Positions 17,245 through 25,275 are shown, counted from the first letter of the stretch. The stretch is DNA of 26,023 bases from Bacillota bacterium (GCA_023426265.1 JAFABA010000004.1:1-26023); one strand, 5' to 3'. The notes: generated by a model from the sequence alone, not told the origin. Program-made: numbers and translations.

Positions 17245-18426
17245 TTATTTGCGCAGCATCTCCTGCGCAGCAAACACCGAGTTTGCAAGCAGCGTTGCGC
17301 CGTAAAGCGGCGTTTTTTCGTGTGCGCTGAAACGCGGGTTGTGCCAGGAATGGTTGCGCGCGCCCGGCGTGCCGGAGCCTAAGAAATAAAAGAACGACGG
17401 CACGCATTCGCCGTAGAGCGCAAAATCCTCGGACGCCATGTTGACAGGCGGGGTAACGATATTGCCCTCTCCCACGGTTACGCCTGCCGCGCGCTGCGCG
17501 ACGGGAACGAGCAACGAAGGGTTGATTACGGCGGGGGTGACCGGCGTGTGCGTAAACTCCACCTTGCAGCCGTAGGCTTGAGCGGTGGAGCGGGTCATTT
17601 CCTCCAATCGTTCGAGCACCCGCGCCCGCACGCCTTCCTCATGTGTGCGGATCGTCCCGCCAAATACGGCGTCATTTACGATTAAGTCGGCTTCCGACCC
17701 GCCGGACAGGTAGCTTACGTTCACCACCGCGGAGGAAAGCGGCCCCACGTTGCGGCTGACTATGGTGTGGATGCCCTGTACGGCGGCTGCCGCCGCGAGT
17801 ATGGGGTCTATGTTTTTCTGAGGCGCGCTGCTGTGCCCGCCCCGGCCGATCATGAGGGCGCGGAACATATCCTTTGCCGCCATCAGGTGCCCCTCCCGTA
17901 TCCCCACCGCGCCGGCGTCGATATGCGGGGAATTGTGCAGACCAAACATGCAGCTTACCGGCGTTTTTTTGAACAATCCGGCGTTAATCAGCAGCCGTGC
18001 GCCCGCAAGCGTCTCCTCCGCGGGCTGGAACACAAACACCACGTCCCCGGACAGCTCCTCTTTTATAGCGGAAAGCGCCATGGCCGCGCCCAACAAGCCT
18101 GCCGTATGGACGTCGTGCCCGCAGGCATGCATGACGCCGTCGATTTGGGAGCGGTCGGGCCTGTCGCATTCCTCCTGCTGGCTGAGCGCGTCAATATCCG
18201 CACGAAGACCGATGATGGGGCCGTTTTTTCCCGTACGCAATCTGCCCACGGCGCCGGTTGTAAGCCCGAGCCCGACACGCTCAATTCCCAAATCATCCAG
18301 CACCGCGCAGATCAGCTTTGTGGTTTCGTACTCCTGCAGCGCCAATTCCGGGCGGCTGTGCAGTTTTTGGGCAAGCTCGGTGATCGCGCCGCCGAACTGG
18401 GACCGGACATTTTCTAAATCAACCAT
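17245..18426 (-). CDS. M20 family amidohydrolase / aminoacylase
   Basis: A 393-residue metal-dependent amidohydrolase of the M20D group (hippurate hydrolase, N-acyl amino acid deacylase, N-acetyl-diaminopimelate deacetylase). Metal ligands are visible: MHACGHDVH (Cys102, His104), QPAEE (137-138), GLHNSP (His164) and the C-terminal HSWHNPRF. The dimerisation domain lies between about 180 and 295 (GRGGHSSAPQ and following). Which acyl amino acid is cleaved cannot be told. GGAGGCAT before the ATG supports the start. The 5' region holds a long hairpin, a -10 box and a dyad (see below), so regulation is likely. Confidence 0.9.
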   Translation of the reverse strand: MVDLENVRSQFGGAITELAQKLHSRPELALQEYETTKLICAVLDDLGIERVGLGLTTGAVGRLRTGKNGPIIGLRADIDALSQQEECDRPDRSQIDGVMHACGHDVHTAGLLGAAMALSAIKEELSGDVVFVFQPAEETLAGARLLINAGLFKKTPVSCMFGLHNSPHIDAGAVGIREGHLMAAKDMFRALMIGRGGHSSAPQKNIDPILAAAAAVQGIHTIVSRNVGPLSSAVVNVSYLSGGSEADLIVNDAVFGGTIRTHEEGVRARVLERLEEMTRSTAQAYGCKVEFTHTPVTPAVINPSLLVPVAQRAAGVTVGEGNIVTPPVNMASEDFALYGECVPSFFYFLGSGTPGARNHSWHNPRFSAHEKTPLYGATLLANSVFAAQEMLRK

Positions 18427-18468
18427 GGGGATGCCTCCGCTTCATGCGGCATAAGCCGTGTCTTTTTT

Positions 18469-18514
18469 AAGGCAAGGGGAGTCGAGCCCGCAGGCGTTCA
18501 ATGCTCCTTGCCTT
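18469..18514 (-). other. long hairpin in the M20 leader
   Basis: AAGGCAAGG (18469-18477) pairs with CCTTGCCTT (18506-18514), enclosing about 28 nt. On the minus strand the hairpin is followed by AAAAAA, not T, so it is not a terminator for the M20 transcript. It would lie in the M20 5' leader, about 45-90 nt before the start. Confidence 0.55.
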
Positions 18515-18518
18515 ACCC

Positions 18519-18558
18519 ATTATACCAAAAAAATCATGTCCGGGCGGGCTGGACATGA
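18519..18558 (-). promoter_or_regulatory. candidate M20 promoter with upstream dyad
   Basis: On the minus strand TATAAT lies at 18519-18524, with no good -35. In its place is an inverted repeat, TCATGTCC and GGACATGA, spanning 18534-18558 with a 9-bp gap. The dyad at a missing -35 suggests an activator site. Confidence 0.5.
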
Positions 18559-18583
18559 GCAAAAACATTTATTGCCGCAGCTT

Positions 18584-18602
18584 GTTCAAGTAAAGTTCAA
18601 GT
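18584..18602 (+). repeat. helically phased direct repeat upstream of secA
   Basis: GTTCAAGT occurs twice with starts 11 bp apart (18584 and 18595), one DNA turn, about 20 bp upstream of the secA -35 box. It could be a regulator site; not proven. Confidence 0.4.
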
Positions 18603-18621
18603 TTGGGCCGGGGTATGCGCG

Positions 18622-18650
18622 TTGTACCTGCCTATGGTACATGCTATAAT
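18622..18650 (+). promoter_or_regulatory. secA promoter with inner dyad
   Basis: TTGTAC (18622-18627), a 17-bp spacer and TATAAT (18645-18650), with TGC before the -10 (extended -10). The spacer carries a perfect dyad, TGTACC and GGTACA (18623-18641, 7-bp gap), placed where a repressor could block polymerase. Confidence 0.85.
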
Positions 18651-18678
18651 GGGGTGGAATGAATAATGGGAGGGTAGC

Positions 18679-18753
18679 GTGCTTTTGCGCCGCTGCGATC
18701 GGATATGGGATTCTTTGATAAACTTCTGGGCACTACGCCGGAAGCAAAGCTAA
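18679..18753 (+). CDS. possible leader peptide overlapping the start of secA
   Basis: A GTG-started frame of 24 codons with a good ribosome site (GGGAGGG ending 4-5 nt upstream). It runs out of frame across the secA start codon and ends at 18753. The encoded peptide is basic and hydrophobic (MLLRRCDRIWDSLINFWALR, then a short tail). By contrast secA itself has no clear Shine-Dalgarno site. The arrangement suggests translational coupling or control of secA, but a chance frame is possible. Confidence 0.35.
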   Translation: MLLRRCDRIWDSLINFWALRRKQS

Positions 18754-21446
18754 AAAAGCTGAGGCCCATCGTGGACCAGATTAATCTTCTCGAACCCGCC
18801 ATGCAGGCCTTGACGGACGCGCAATTGCGCGCCAAGACCGCGGAGTTCAAGGAACGTCTCACAAAGGACGAAACGCTCGACAGCCTGCTGCCGGAAGCGT
18901 TCGCCGCCGTACGTGAGGCGGCGGTCCGCACCGTGGGCATGCGGCATTTCGATGTGCAGATGGTCGGCGGCATCGTACTGCATCAGGGCCGTATCGCGGA
19001 AATGAAGACGGGCGAAGGCAAGACGCTTGTCGCAACGCTTCCTTCCTACCTCAACGCCCTTACCGGCCAGGGCGTGCACATCGTCACCGTCAACGATTAT
19101 CTGGCCAAGCGCGACGCGCAGTGGATGGGCAAAATCCACCGCTTTTTAGGCTTGACCGTCGGCGTCATCGTTCACGATATGGACAACGACGAGCGCCGCG
19201 CCGCCTACAACTGCGACATCACCTACGGCACCAACAACGAGCTGGGGTTTGACTACCTCAGGGATAACATGGTGGTCTACCGCGAGCAGATGGTACAGCG
19301 GGAGCTGACCTACGCCATCGTGGACGAGGTTGACAGCATATTGATCGACGAGGCGCGCACCCCGCTCATCATTTCCGGGCACGGCGAAAAGACGACGGAC
19401 ATGTATGAAAAGGCGGACCGCTTTGTGTTAAAGCTGGAGCGTGGGCCGGATATCGCCAAGCAGACCCGCAGCGAGATGCTCATGGAGGAACAGCCCGAAG
19501 GCGGCGACTACATGGTGGACGTCAAGCAGAAGACGGTGCAGCTTACCCAGGAGGGCATCACCAAGGCGGAAAAATTCTTCAACGTGGAAAGCCTTGCGGA
19601 TACGGAAAACACTGAGATCAACCACCATATCCTGCAGGCGTTAAAGGCGCACGCGATCTTCCAGCGCGATGTGGATTACGTGGTGCAGGACGGCCAGGTC
19701 ATCATCGTGGACGAATTCACCGGCCGTCTCATGCTGGGCCGCCGTTACAGCGAAGGCCTGCACCAGGCGCTCGAAGCCAAGGAAGGCGTGAAGGTGGAGC
19801 GGGAGAATAAGACGCTCGCCACCATCACCTTCCAGAACTATTTCCGTATGTACCAAAAGCTCGCGGGCATGACGGGTACCGCCAAGACCGAGGAGACGGA
19901 ATTTACCGCCATCTACAACCTGGACGTCGTGGAGATCCCCACCAACCGCGATATGATCCGCAAGGACAACAACGATGTCGTATACACCACGGAGGCGGGC
20001 AAATTCCGCGCCGTGGTAGCCGAAATCGAAAGCATGTACAAAACCGGCCAGCCGATCCTTGTCGGCACCATCTCGGTGGAACGCAGCGAATATTTGAGCG
20101 GTTTATTGGAGCGCAGGGGCGTCCCGCATGTGGTGTTGAACGCCAAGTTCCACGCCAAGGAAGCGGAAATCGTGGCCCAGGCCGGTAAACTAAACCGCGT
20201 GACAATCGCCACCAACATGGCCGGCCGCGGTACGGATATTCTTTTGGGCGGCAACCCGGATTTCATGGCCCGCGAGCAATTGAAGCGGGACGGCATGGAG
20301 GAATGGTTGATTGAGGAAGCCACCGGCCACGCCGAAACCGAGGACGAAGAAATCCTATCTGCCCGGGAAACCTATAGCGCTCTCTATAAAAAGTATAAGG
20401 CCGAAACCGACGCCGAGCACGACAAGGTCGTCGCTTTAGGCGGCCTGCATATCATTGGCACCGAGCGGCATGAAAGCCGCCGTATCGACAACCAGCTGCG
20501 CGGCCGAAGCGGCCGCCAGGGTGACCCGGGCAGCACGCGCTTCTATGTTTCTTTGGAAGACGAGTTGATGCGCCGCTTCGGCGCGGACCGCGTCAAGAGC
20601 ATGCTGGAGCGGGTTTCTCCGGACGACGACGTACCCATCGAGATGGGCATGATTACCAAGCAGATCGAGTCCGCGCAGAAGCGCGTCGAAATGCACAACT
20701 TTGAAATCCGCAAAAACGTGCTGCAGTATGACGACGTTATGAACAAGCAGCGCGAGATCATCTACGGCCAGCGCCGCCGGGTGCTGATGGGCGAGGATAT
20801 CCACCAGTCCCTGATTGAAATGCTCTCCGGCGTGGTGGAAGGCTATGTTTCCTCCTTCTGCCCCGGCGCCGAATATCCGGAAGAGTGGAACCTGACCGGC
20901 CTTTCGCATGAAATCTGCGATCTGTGCCGCGTGCCCCGCCGCATGCTGTTTGCGCCCAACGAAGCGGAAAAACTCAACGCAAAGGCCGTGACGGAGCGCA
21001 TTACGGAATTTGTCAACGAGCTCTACGGCAAGAAGGAAGAAGAGATTTCCGCCGCGGGCGTGGATATGCGCGAGGTGGAGCGCGTCGCGTTGCTGCGCGC
21101 CGTGGACAGCCACTGGATGGACCATATCGACGCCATGGATCAGCTCCGCCAGGGCATAGGGCTTCGAGCCTATGGCCAGAAGGAGCCTGTTGCCGCCTAC
21201 ACGGAGGAAGGCTTTGAGATGTTTGACGCCATGATCGCGGAGATCAGGCAGGAAACCATCCGCTTCCTGCTTGGCGCGCAGCTCCAGCCCCAGGTGGTAA
21301 AGCGCGAGCAGCTTGCCGTGCCCATTGAAACCGCCTCCCCGGACGGCAACAAGCCCGCCAAAAAAGGCAGGACGGTTGGCCGCAACGATCCCTGCCCGTG
21401 CGGCAGCGGCAAGAAGTATAAGAATTGCTGTGGAAAAAGCGCATAA
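18705..21446 (+). CDS. secA: preprotein translocase ATPase SecA
   Basis: A 913-residue motor that drives proteins through SecYEG. It starts MGFFDKLLGT like other Firmicute SecAs. Walker A is MKTGEGKT (100-107), Walker B/DEAD-like is VDEVDSILIDEART near 208, and motif VI-like GRSGRQGDPGS is near 604. The preprotein cross-linking and helical scaffold regions follow. The C-terminus has the zinc-binding SEC-C tail, GRNDPCPCGSGKKYKNCCGK, which contacts SecB-like partners or ribosomes. An in-frame stop at 18675 and no other start leave ATG 18705 as the only choice, with a weak Shine-Dalgarno site. Followed by repeat copy 3, a hairpin and prfB; the secA-prfB order matches Bacillus. Confidence 0.98.
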   Translation: MGFFDKLLGTTPEAKLKKLRPIVDQINLLEPAMQALTDAQLRAKTAEFKERLTKDETLDSLLPEAFAAVREAAVRTVGMRHFDVQMVGGIVLHQGRIAEMKTGEGKTLVATLPSYLNALTGQGVHIVTVNDYLAKRDAQWMGKIHRFLGLTVGVIVHDMDNDERRAAYNCDITYGTNNELGFDYLRDNMVVYREQMVQRELTYAIVDEVDSILIDEARTPLIISGHGEKTTDMYEKADRFVLKLERGPDIAKQTRSEMLMEEQPEGGDYMVDVKQKTVQLTQEGITKAEKFFNVESLADTENTEINHHILQALKAHAIFQRDVDYVVQDGQVIIVDEFTGRLMLGRRYSEGLHQALEAKEGVKVERENKTLATITFQNYFRMYQKLAGMTGTAKTEETEFTAIYNLDVVEIPTNRDMIRKDNNDVVYTTEAGKFRAVVAEIESMYKTGQPILVGTISVERSEYLSGLLERRGVPHVVLNAKFHAKEAEIVAQAGKLNRVTIATNMAGRGTDILLGGNPDFMAREQLKRDGMEEWLIEEATGHAETEDEEILSARETYSALYKKYKAETDAEHDKVVALGGLHIIGTERHESRRIDNQLRGRSGRQGDPGSTRFYVSLEDELMRRFGADRVKSMLERVSPDDDVPIEMGMITKQIESAQKRVEMHNFEIRKNVLQYDDVMNKQREIIYGQRRRVLMGEDIHQSLIEMLSGVVEGYVSSFCPGAEYPEEWNLTGLSHEICDLCRVPRRMLFAPNEAEKLNAKAVTERITEFVNELYGKKEEEISAAGVDMREVERVALLRAVDSHWMDHIDAMDQLRQGIGLRAYGQKEPVAAYTEEGFEMFDAMIAEIRQETIRFLLGAQLQPQVVKREQLAVPIETASPDGNKPAKKGRTVGRNDPCPCGSGKKYKNCCGKSA

Positions 21447-21481
21447 ATATTGTAGGGTAATCCTTCAGACAATATATTTCT

Positions 21482-21538
21482 AGGGGTTCCACCCCCAGTC
21501 CCCCCGCTTAAGGGCCGTTACGGCCCTTAAGAATCTCC
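21482..21538 (+). repeat. structured intergenic repeat, copy 3 (short form)
   Basis: Only the two ends of the family remain: GGGGTTCCACCCCCAG, then CCCCGCTTAAGGGCC and the terminal hairpin CTTAAGGGCCG/CGGCCCTTAAG (21507-21531, loop TTA) with AAGAATC. The stem differs from copies 1 and 2 at paired positions. It lies about 35 nt after the secA stop. Confidence 0.8.
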
Positions 21539-21559
21539 TTTCTTATATCGCTTTCTTTT

Positions 21560-21590
21560 GCTTCTTTTCTTTCGTAGAAAGAAAAGAAGC
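21560..21590. repeat. perfect polypurine/polypyrimidine hairpin
   Basis: GCTTCTTTTCTTTC, a GTA loop and GAAAGAAAAGAAGC form a 14-bp perfect palindrome with one strand almost all pyrimidine and the other all purine. It lies between secA and prfB, 27 nt before the prfB start. No T-run follows on the plus strand. Confidence 0.75.
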
Positions 21591-21616
21591 GTACTCTATA
21601 AAAGGATGTGAAGACT

Positions 21617-22718
21617 TTGATTTTACTGGACGAGTACAAGCAGCAGATCGCTGTGTCCGCCCAAACGCTCAAAGAGGCAGGTGACTCTCTTTGACCTCGC
21701 GGGGTTGAAGAGCGAGCAGCAAAAGCTGGAGGATCAGATGGCGGCGCCCGGTTTCTGGGACGATGTGGAGAGCGCCAACAAGGTCAACCAGCGCGTAAAG
21801 GCCGTACAGAACAAGATCGGCAAGTATGAAAAGCTCAAATCCGCTGCGGATGATCTTGAGACGCTGGTGGAAATGATCGAGGAAACACAGGACGCTTCCC
21901 TGGAAGAGGAGCTTGTCCGCGAATACGAAGTATTCCGCCGTAACGTGGAAGAGCTGCGGCTTTCGACGTTGTTGAAAGGCGAATACGACAGTTCCAACGC
22001 CGTACTCTCCCTGCACGCGGGGGCGGGCGGAACGGAAGCGCAGGACTGGGTGCAGATGCTCTACCGCATGTATACGCGCTTCTGCGCGGTGCGCGGCTGG
22101 GCGGTGCGGGAACTGGATCTTTTAGACGGCGACGAGGCGGGCATCAAATCCGTTACGTTCGAAGTCATGGGAGACAGCGCCTACGGCTATTTGAAGGCGG
22201 AAAAGGGTGTGCACCGGCTGGTGCGCATTTCCCCGTTCGATTCTTCGGGCAGGCGGCATACATCGTTTGCCTCGCTGGATGTCGCGCCGATATTCGACGA
22301 CGACGAAAACGATATCGAGATCGATCTGGACGATCTGCGCATCGACACCTACCGTTCCAGCGGTGCGGGCGGGCAGCACGTCAACAAGACGTCCTCCGCC
22401 ATTCGCATCACGCACCTGCCCACCAATATTGTGGTGCAGTGCCAGAACGAGCGCAGCCAGCTTCAGAATAAGGAAACCGCCATGCGCATGCTCAAAGGCA
22501 AGCTATTGGAACTTCAGGAGCGCGAGCGCATGGAGCAGATGGCCCAGATCAAGGGCGATATGAAGAAAATCGAGTGGGGCAGCCAGATTCGCTCGTATGT
22601 GTTCCAACCCTACACGCTCGTCAAGGACCACCGCACGGGCGTGGAAAACGGCAATATCCAGGCCGTGATGGACGGCGATCTGGACTCGTTTATTAATGCG
22701 TTTTTAGCGCAAAGCTAA
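21617..22718 (+). CDS. prfB: peptide chain release factor 2, with programmed +1 frameshift
   Basis: RF2 ends translation at UGA and UAA. It is encoded in two frames, 21617-21691 and 21693-22718, giving 366 residues. The short first frame starts at TTG 21617 (MILLDEYKQQ and following), after AAGGA, and ends at the in-frame UGA at 21692-21694. Skipping one T there joins it to SLDLAGLKSEQQ, matching the RF2 N-terminus. The codon-recognition SPF is at 205-207 and the catalytic GGQ at 251-253, the same numbers as in E. coli RF2. A GTG at 21608 is an alternative start in the same frame. The gene autoregulates: low RF2 favours the shift. It probably shares transcripts with secA. Confidence 0.96.
21679..21695 (+). 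promoter_or_regulatory. RF2 programmed frameshift site
   Basis: An internal Shine-Dalgarno-like AGGTGA (21679-21684) lies 4 nt before the slippery CTT (21689-21691), followed by the stop TGA and C (21692-21695). This is the standard CTT-TGA-C site for a +1 shift by slow termination. Confidence 0.95.
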
Positions 22719-22728
22719 GCATTTGCGC

Positions 22729-22767
22729 AATGAATAATGGATAATTATTAATGATCCATTATTCATT
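22729..22767. repeat. AT-rich perfect palindrome after prfB
   Basis: AATGAATAATGGAT and ATCCATTATTCATT form a 14-bp perfect stem around an 11-nt AT-rich loop. Composition is quite unlike the GC-rich neighbours. No T-run follows, so it is a poor terminator; it may be an inserted miniature element. Confidence 0.75.
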
Positions 22768-22791
22768 CATTTCCGTCGAAAGGAGCCGTAT

Positions 22792-23706
22792 ATGCCTAGC
22801 CGGGTCAGCAACATCTTGCAGGCGGCCATACGCGGCTTTCGCCCGCTTTTGAACAACCTCAGCCTGGAAATGGAGCGCATCGGGCAGGATATCCTGGCCG
22901 AGGCCGATACGCGCGCGCTGCCGGAAAATATGGTGGTCGCCAACGACTGCGTAAATGGCGTATTCGCCGAATGGTTCCACACGCTCGGCGCGCCGGAGGA
23001 CGAGGCGATCCTCTATTTCCACGGCGGGGCGTACATGGCGGGCAGCATCGCAAGCACCCGCCCGCTGGCGGTGGATTTTGCACAGGCCACCGGGCGCAAC
23101 GTGCTGTCCTTTGAATACCGCTTAGCGCCCGAGGACCCGTACCCCGCCGCTTTGGAGGACGCCATGACGGTGTACCGCTACGTGCTGTCCCTGGGGCTTT
23201 CCCCCGAGCGCATCGCGTTTGTGGGAGATTCCGCGGGCGGCGGGCTGGAAATGGCCACGGCTTTAAAGGCGCGGGAGGAAGGGCTTAAGTTACCCGCGGC
23301 CATCGTGGCGCTCTCCCCCTGGGTAGACCTGACGCTTTCGGATGAAAGCTATATTGAAAACAAATCGGTCGATCCGCTGCTGGAACGCAGAAAGCTTTTA
23401 CGCGCCGTCATGTATTATGCCTACGGAAAAAATCTGATGGACCCCTTTATCTCCCCCGTATTTGCGGATTTTACGGGCTTTCCGCCCACGCTCATTCATG
23501 TGGGCACGCATGAGGTGCTGCTTGGCGATTCGAGGAAGCTCCATGCCGCAATGGAACGGGATAAAGTGGAGGTGCAGCTTTCCGAATGGGAGGGCATGTG
23601 GCATGTATTCCAGGTGTTCGATACGCCCGAAAGCCACGCTGCCATAGCGGGAATCGCCGAATTTATACTTGCCCGCATCTCGTCAAAATCGGCCGGGAGG
23701 ATGTAG
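22792..23706 (+). CDS. alpha/beta hydrolase of the hormone-sensitive-lipase family
   Basis: A 304-residue esterase/lipase-like enzyme. The oxyanion motif is HGG (77-79) in YFHGGAYMAGS. The nucleophile elbow is GDSAGG with Ser147, the acid is probably Glu241 (HEVLLGDS) or Asp246, and the base is His271 (WHVFQ). This is the typical HSL/family IV order and length. It has no signal peptide, so it should act in the cytoplasm or at the inner membrane face on a small or acyl ester. AAAGGAG before ATG 22792 supports the start. It ends 2 nt before the next gene, which starts at GTG with its ribosome site inside this gene's 3' end, so the two are translationally linked. Confidence 0.92.
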   Translation: MPSRVSNILQAAIRGFRPLLNNLSLEMERIGQDILAEADTRALPENMVVANDCVNGVFAEWFHTLGAPEDEAILYFHGGAYMAGSIASTRPLAVDFAQATGRNVLSFEYRLAPEDPYPAALEDAMTVYRYVLSLGLSPERIAFVGDSAGGGLEMATALKAREEGLKLPAAIVALSPWVDLTLSDESYIENKSVDPLLERRKLLRAVMYYAYGKNLMDPFISPVFADFTGFPPTLIHVGTHEVLLGDSRKLHAAMERDKVEVQLSEWEGMWHVFQVFDTPESHAAIAGIAEFILARISSKSAGRM

Positions 23707-23708
23707 CC

Positions 23709-24968
23709 GTGCAGAGGCGCAGCTGGTACCCGCTCGACAACGCGGCCAATATTTACCCCGTCATCGCCAACAAGGGCTATACGTCCATGTTCCGCTTTAC
23801 GGCCGTGATGAAGGGCGAGGTGGACCGTGAGGCGCTCCAGCGTGCTCTGGACCGGTTGCAGCCCCGCTTTCCAGGCTTTTTTGTACGGGTGAGGCGCGGC
23901 ATATTCTGGTATTTCTTGGAGCAGCTTCATAAGCGCGCAATGGTAGAGGAGGATACGCTCTATCCCTGCCCGCCGCTTGTCCGGAATGAGCTGCCCTTCC
24001 GCGTCAAGGTGCACAACAACCGTATCTCCTGCGAAATCGCGCATGTTATCTGCGACGGCGGCGCTGGCCTGACATTTTTTAAGACCCTGCTCAGCGAATA
24101 TGCGCGCCAGCTGGGGGCGGAGGTTTTGCCCGAATGCGGTGTGCTTTCGCTTGACGAACCGCCCCATCATGAGGAAGTGGAGGATGGGTTCTCACGCTTT
24201 TCCCGCATGGGCGCGCGCCCCACGCGCCATGAGCCGCAGGCCTACCACCCAACCGGCACCCCGCTCATTAACGGCGTCCGGTATATCACCACCGGAAAAT
24301 TGAGTGTCGCCGCCGCTCTGGAGCTTGCCCGCCGCCACCATGTCTCGCTTACGGAATATCTGACGGCAACGCTCATCCATGTGCTCTACAGCATGCAGCT
24401 TGCGGGGCATCCGAGCCGCCTGAGGCCCGTCAAGGTCAGCGTGCCCGTCAATTTAAGAAAATACTACCCCACCCGCACGTTACGGAACTTTTCCCAATAT
24501 CTCAATCCGGGTATCGATCCCAACCTGGGCGACTTTTCATTTGAAGAGATTCTCGAGCAGGTCCACCATTATTTCCGTTACATGTTCACTGAGAAAAATC
24601 TCAACGCGCGCATTTCCAAAAACGTGGGGGATGAGCGCAACCCTGTGCTGCGCGTGGTGCCTCTGTTCTTAAAAAAAATGAGCATACGGCTTGTCTATGA
24701 AATGACCGGCGAAAAGCTGTTTTCCTCCGTTATATCCAATATGGGAAGCGTCTATGTTCCCAAGGGCCTGGAACCCTATATCGATCATTTCATGTTTGTG
24801 CTGTGCACCGCGCGGCACAATGCGGTGGAGTGCGGCATCGCAAGCTTTAATGATACGCTTTGCATCTCATTTACCCGCACCGTTACGGAGCCGCATGTGG
24901 AGCGTACATTCTTCCGCGCCCTCGTCCAAATGGGGCTGCATGTACTGGTGGAGACCAACCACCCTTAA
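23709..24968 (+). CDS. HxxxDG acyltransferase-like protein (alcohol acetyltransferase / condensation superfamily)
   Basis: A 419-residue protein of the CoA-dependent acyltransferase and condensation-domain superfamily. The active-site motif HVICDG lies at 112-117 (HxxxDG), and the second half holds VSVPVNLRKYYP near 245, comparable to the latch/bridge strand of such enzymes. Related clostridial proteins are called alcohol acetyltransferase-like. It would transfer an acyl group to an alcohol or amine. The start is GTG 23709, after GGGAGGA that overlaps the previous stop; the frame is open further upstream but lies inside the hydrolase. The direct linkage to an esterase suggests that the two make and break, or trim, the same ester. 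No carrier-protein gene is seen. Confidence 0.82.
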   Translation: MQRRSWYPLDNAANIYPVIANKGYTSMFRFTAVMKGEVDREALQRALDRLQPRFPGFFVRVRRGIFWYFLEQLHKRAMVEEDTLYPCPPLVRNELPFRVKVHNNRISCEIAHVICDGGAGLTFFKTLLSEYARQLGAEVLPECGVLSLDEPPHHEEVEDGFSRFSRMGARPTRHEPQAYHPTGTPLINGVRYITTGKLSVAAALELARRHHVSLTEYLTATLIHVLYSMQLAGHPSRLRPVKVSVPVNLRKYYPTRTLRNFSQYLNPGIDPNLGDFSFEEILEQVHHYFRYMFTEKNLNARISKNVGDERNPVLRVVPLFLKKMSIRLVYEMTGEKLFSSVISNMGSVYVPKGLEPYIDHFMFVLCTARHNAVECGIASFNDTLCISFTRTVTEPHVERTFFRALVQMGLHVLVETNHP

Positions 24969-24989
24969 AGATAGCAGGATTTCAGGAAT

Positions 24990-25275
24990 GGGTTCTTAGG
25001 GGCTTTCCAAAGGAAAGCGGGTTCGGTGGCCTTCGGCGGGATACGCCTCGGCACTAGGCCTGCGGGCCGTCGCCGTAGGACAGAAACCGATCCTGCGAAT
25101 CGGTTTCAGAACCCCGGGTACCATTGTTTACGGCCCTAAGCGGGTGTTCGGGAGCTGAAGCTGAGCGCCGCCAGTGGCGGAGCAAACGAAGCGGAGGCTC
25201 AGTGCGCAAGGGAGTGCAAGCCTACTAGGGCTTGCAAGACCATTGCAAACTGTGGGTCCGTCAGGCAGGGCCCTC
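24990..25275 (-). repeat. structured intergenic repeat, copy 4, inverted and enlarged
   Basis: Read on the minus strand it has CCACAGTTTGCAATGGTC, a variable hairpin (TGCAAGCC/GGCTTGCA, 25215-25236), CCCTTGCGCACTG, CCGCCACTGGCGGCG and CGCTTAGGGCCGTAA. Then, instead of closing the hairpin at once, about 110-130 extra bases follow before GGGGC and CTAAGAACCC at the left end. The extra part holds its own hairpin, GAAACCGAT/ATCGGTTTC at 25083-25107. It fills nearly the whole 352-nt gap between the acyltransferase gene and the zinc-ribbon gene; I see no gene in it. Confidence 0.8.

Noticed and set aside
18469..18514. tRNA- or tmRNA-like fragment on the minus strand (GGGCTCGACTCCC resembles a T-arm)
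   Set aside because: Only about 46 nt long, no anticodon arm or D-arm, T-stem just 3 bp, and no CCA end; treated as a plain hairpin.
20436..21125. 229-residue open frame antisense to secA
   Set aside because: Same artefact of codon bias opposite a certain gene; composition rich in His, Ala and Leu is typical of shadow frames.
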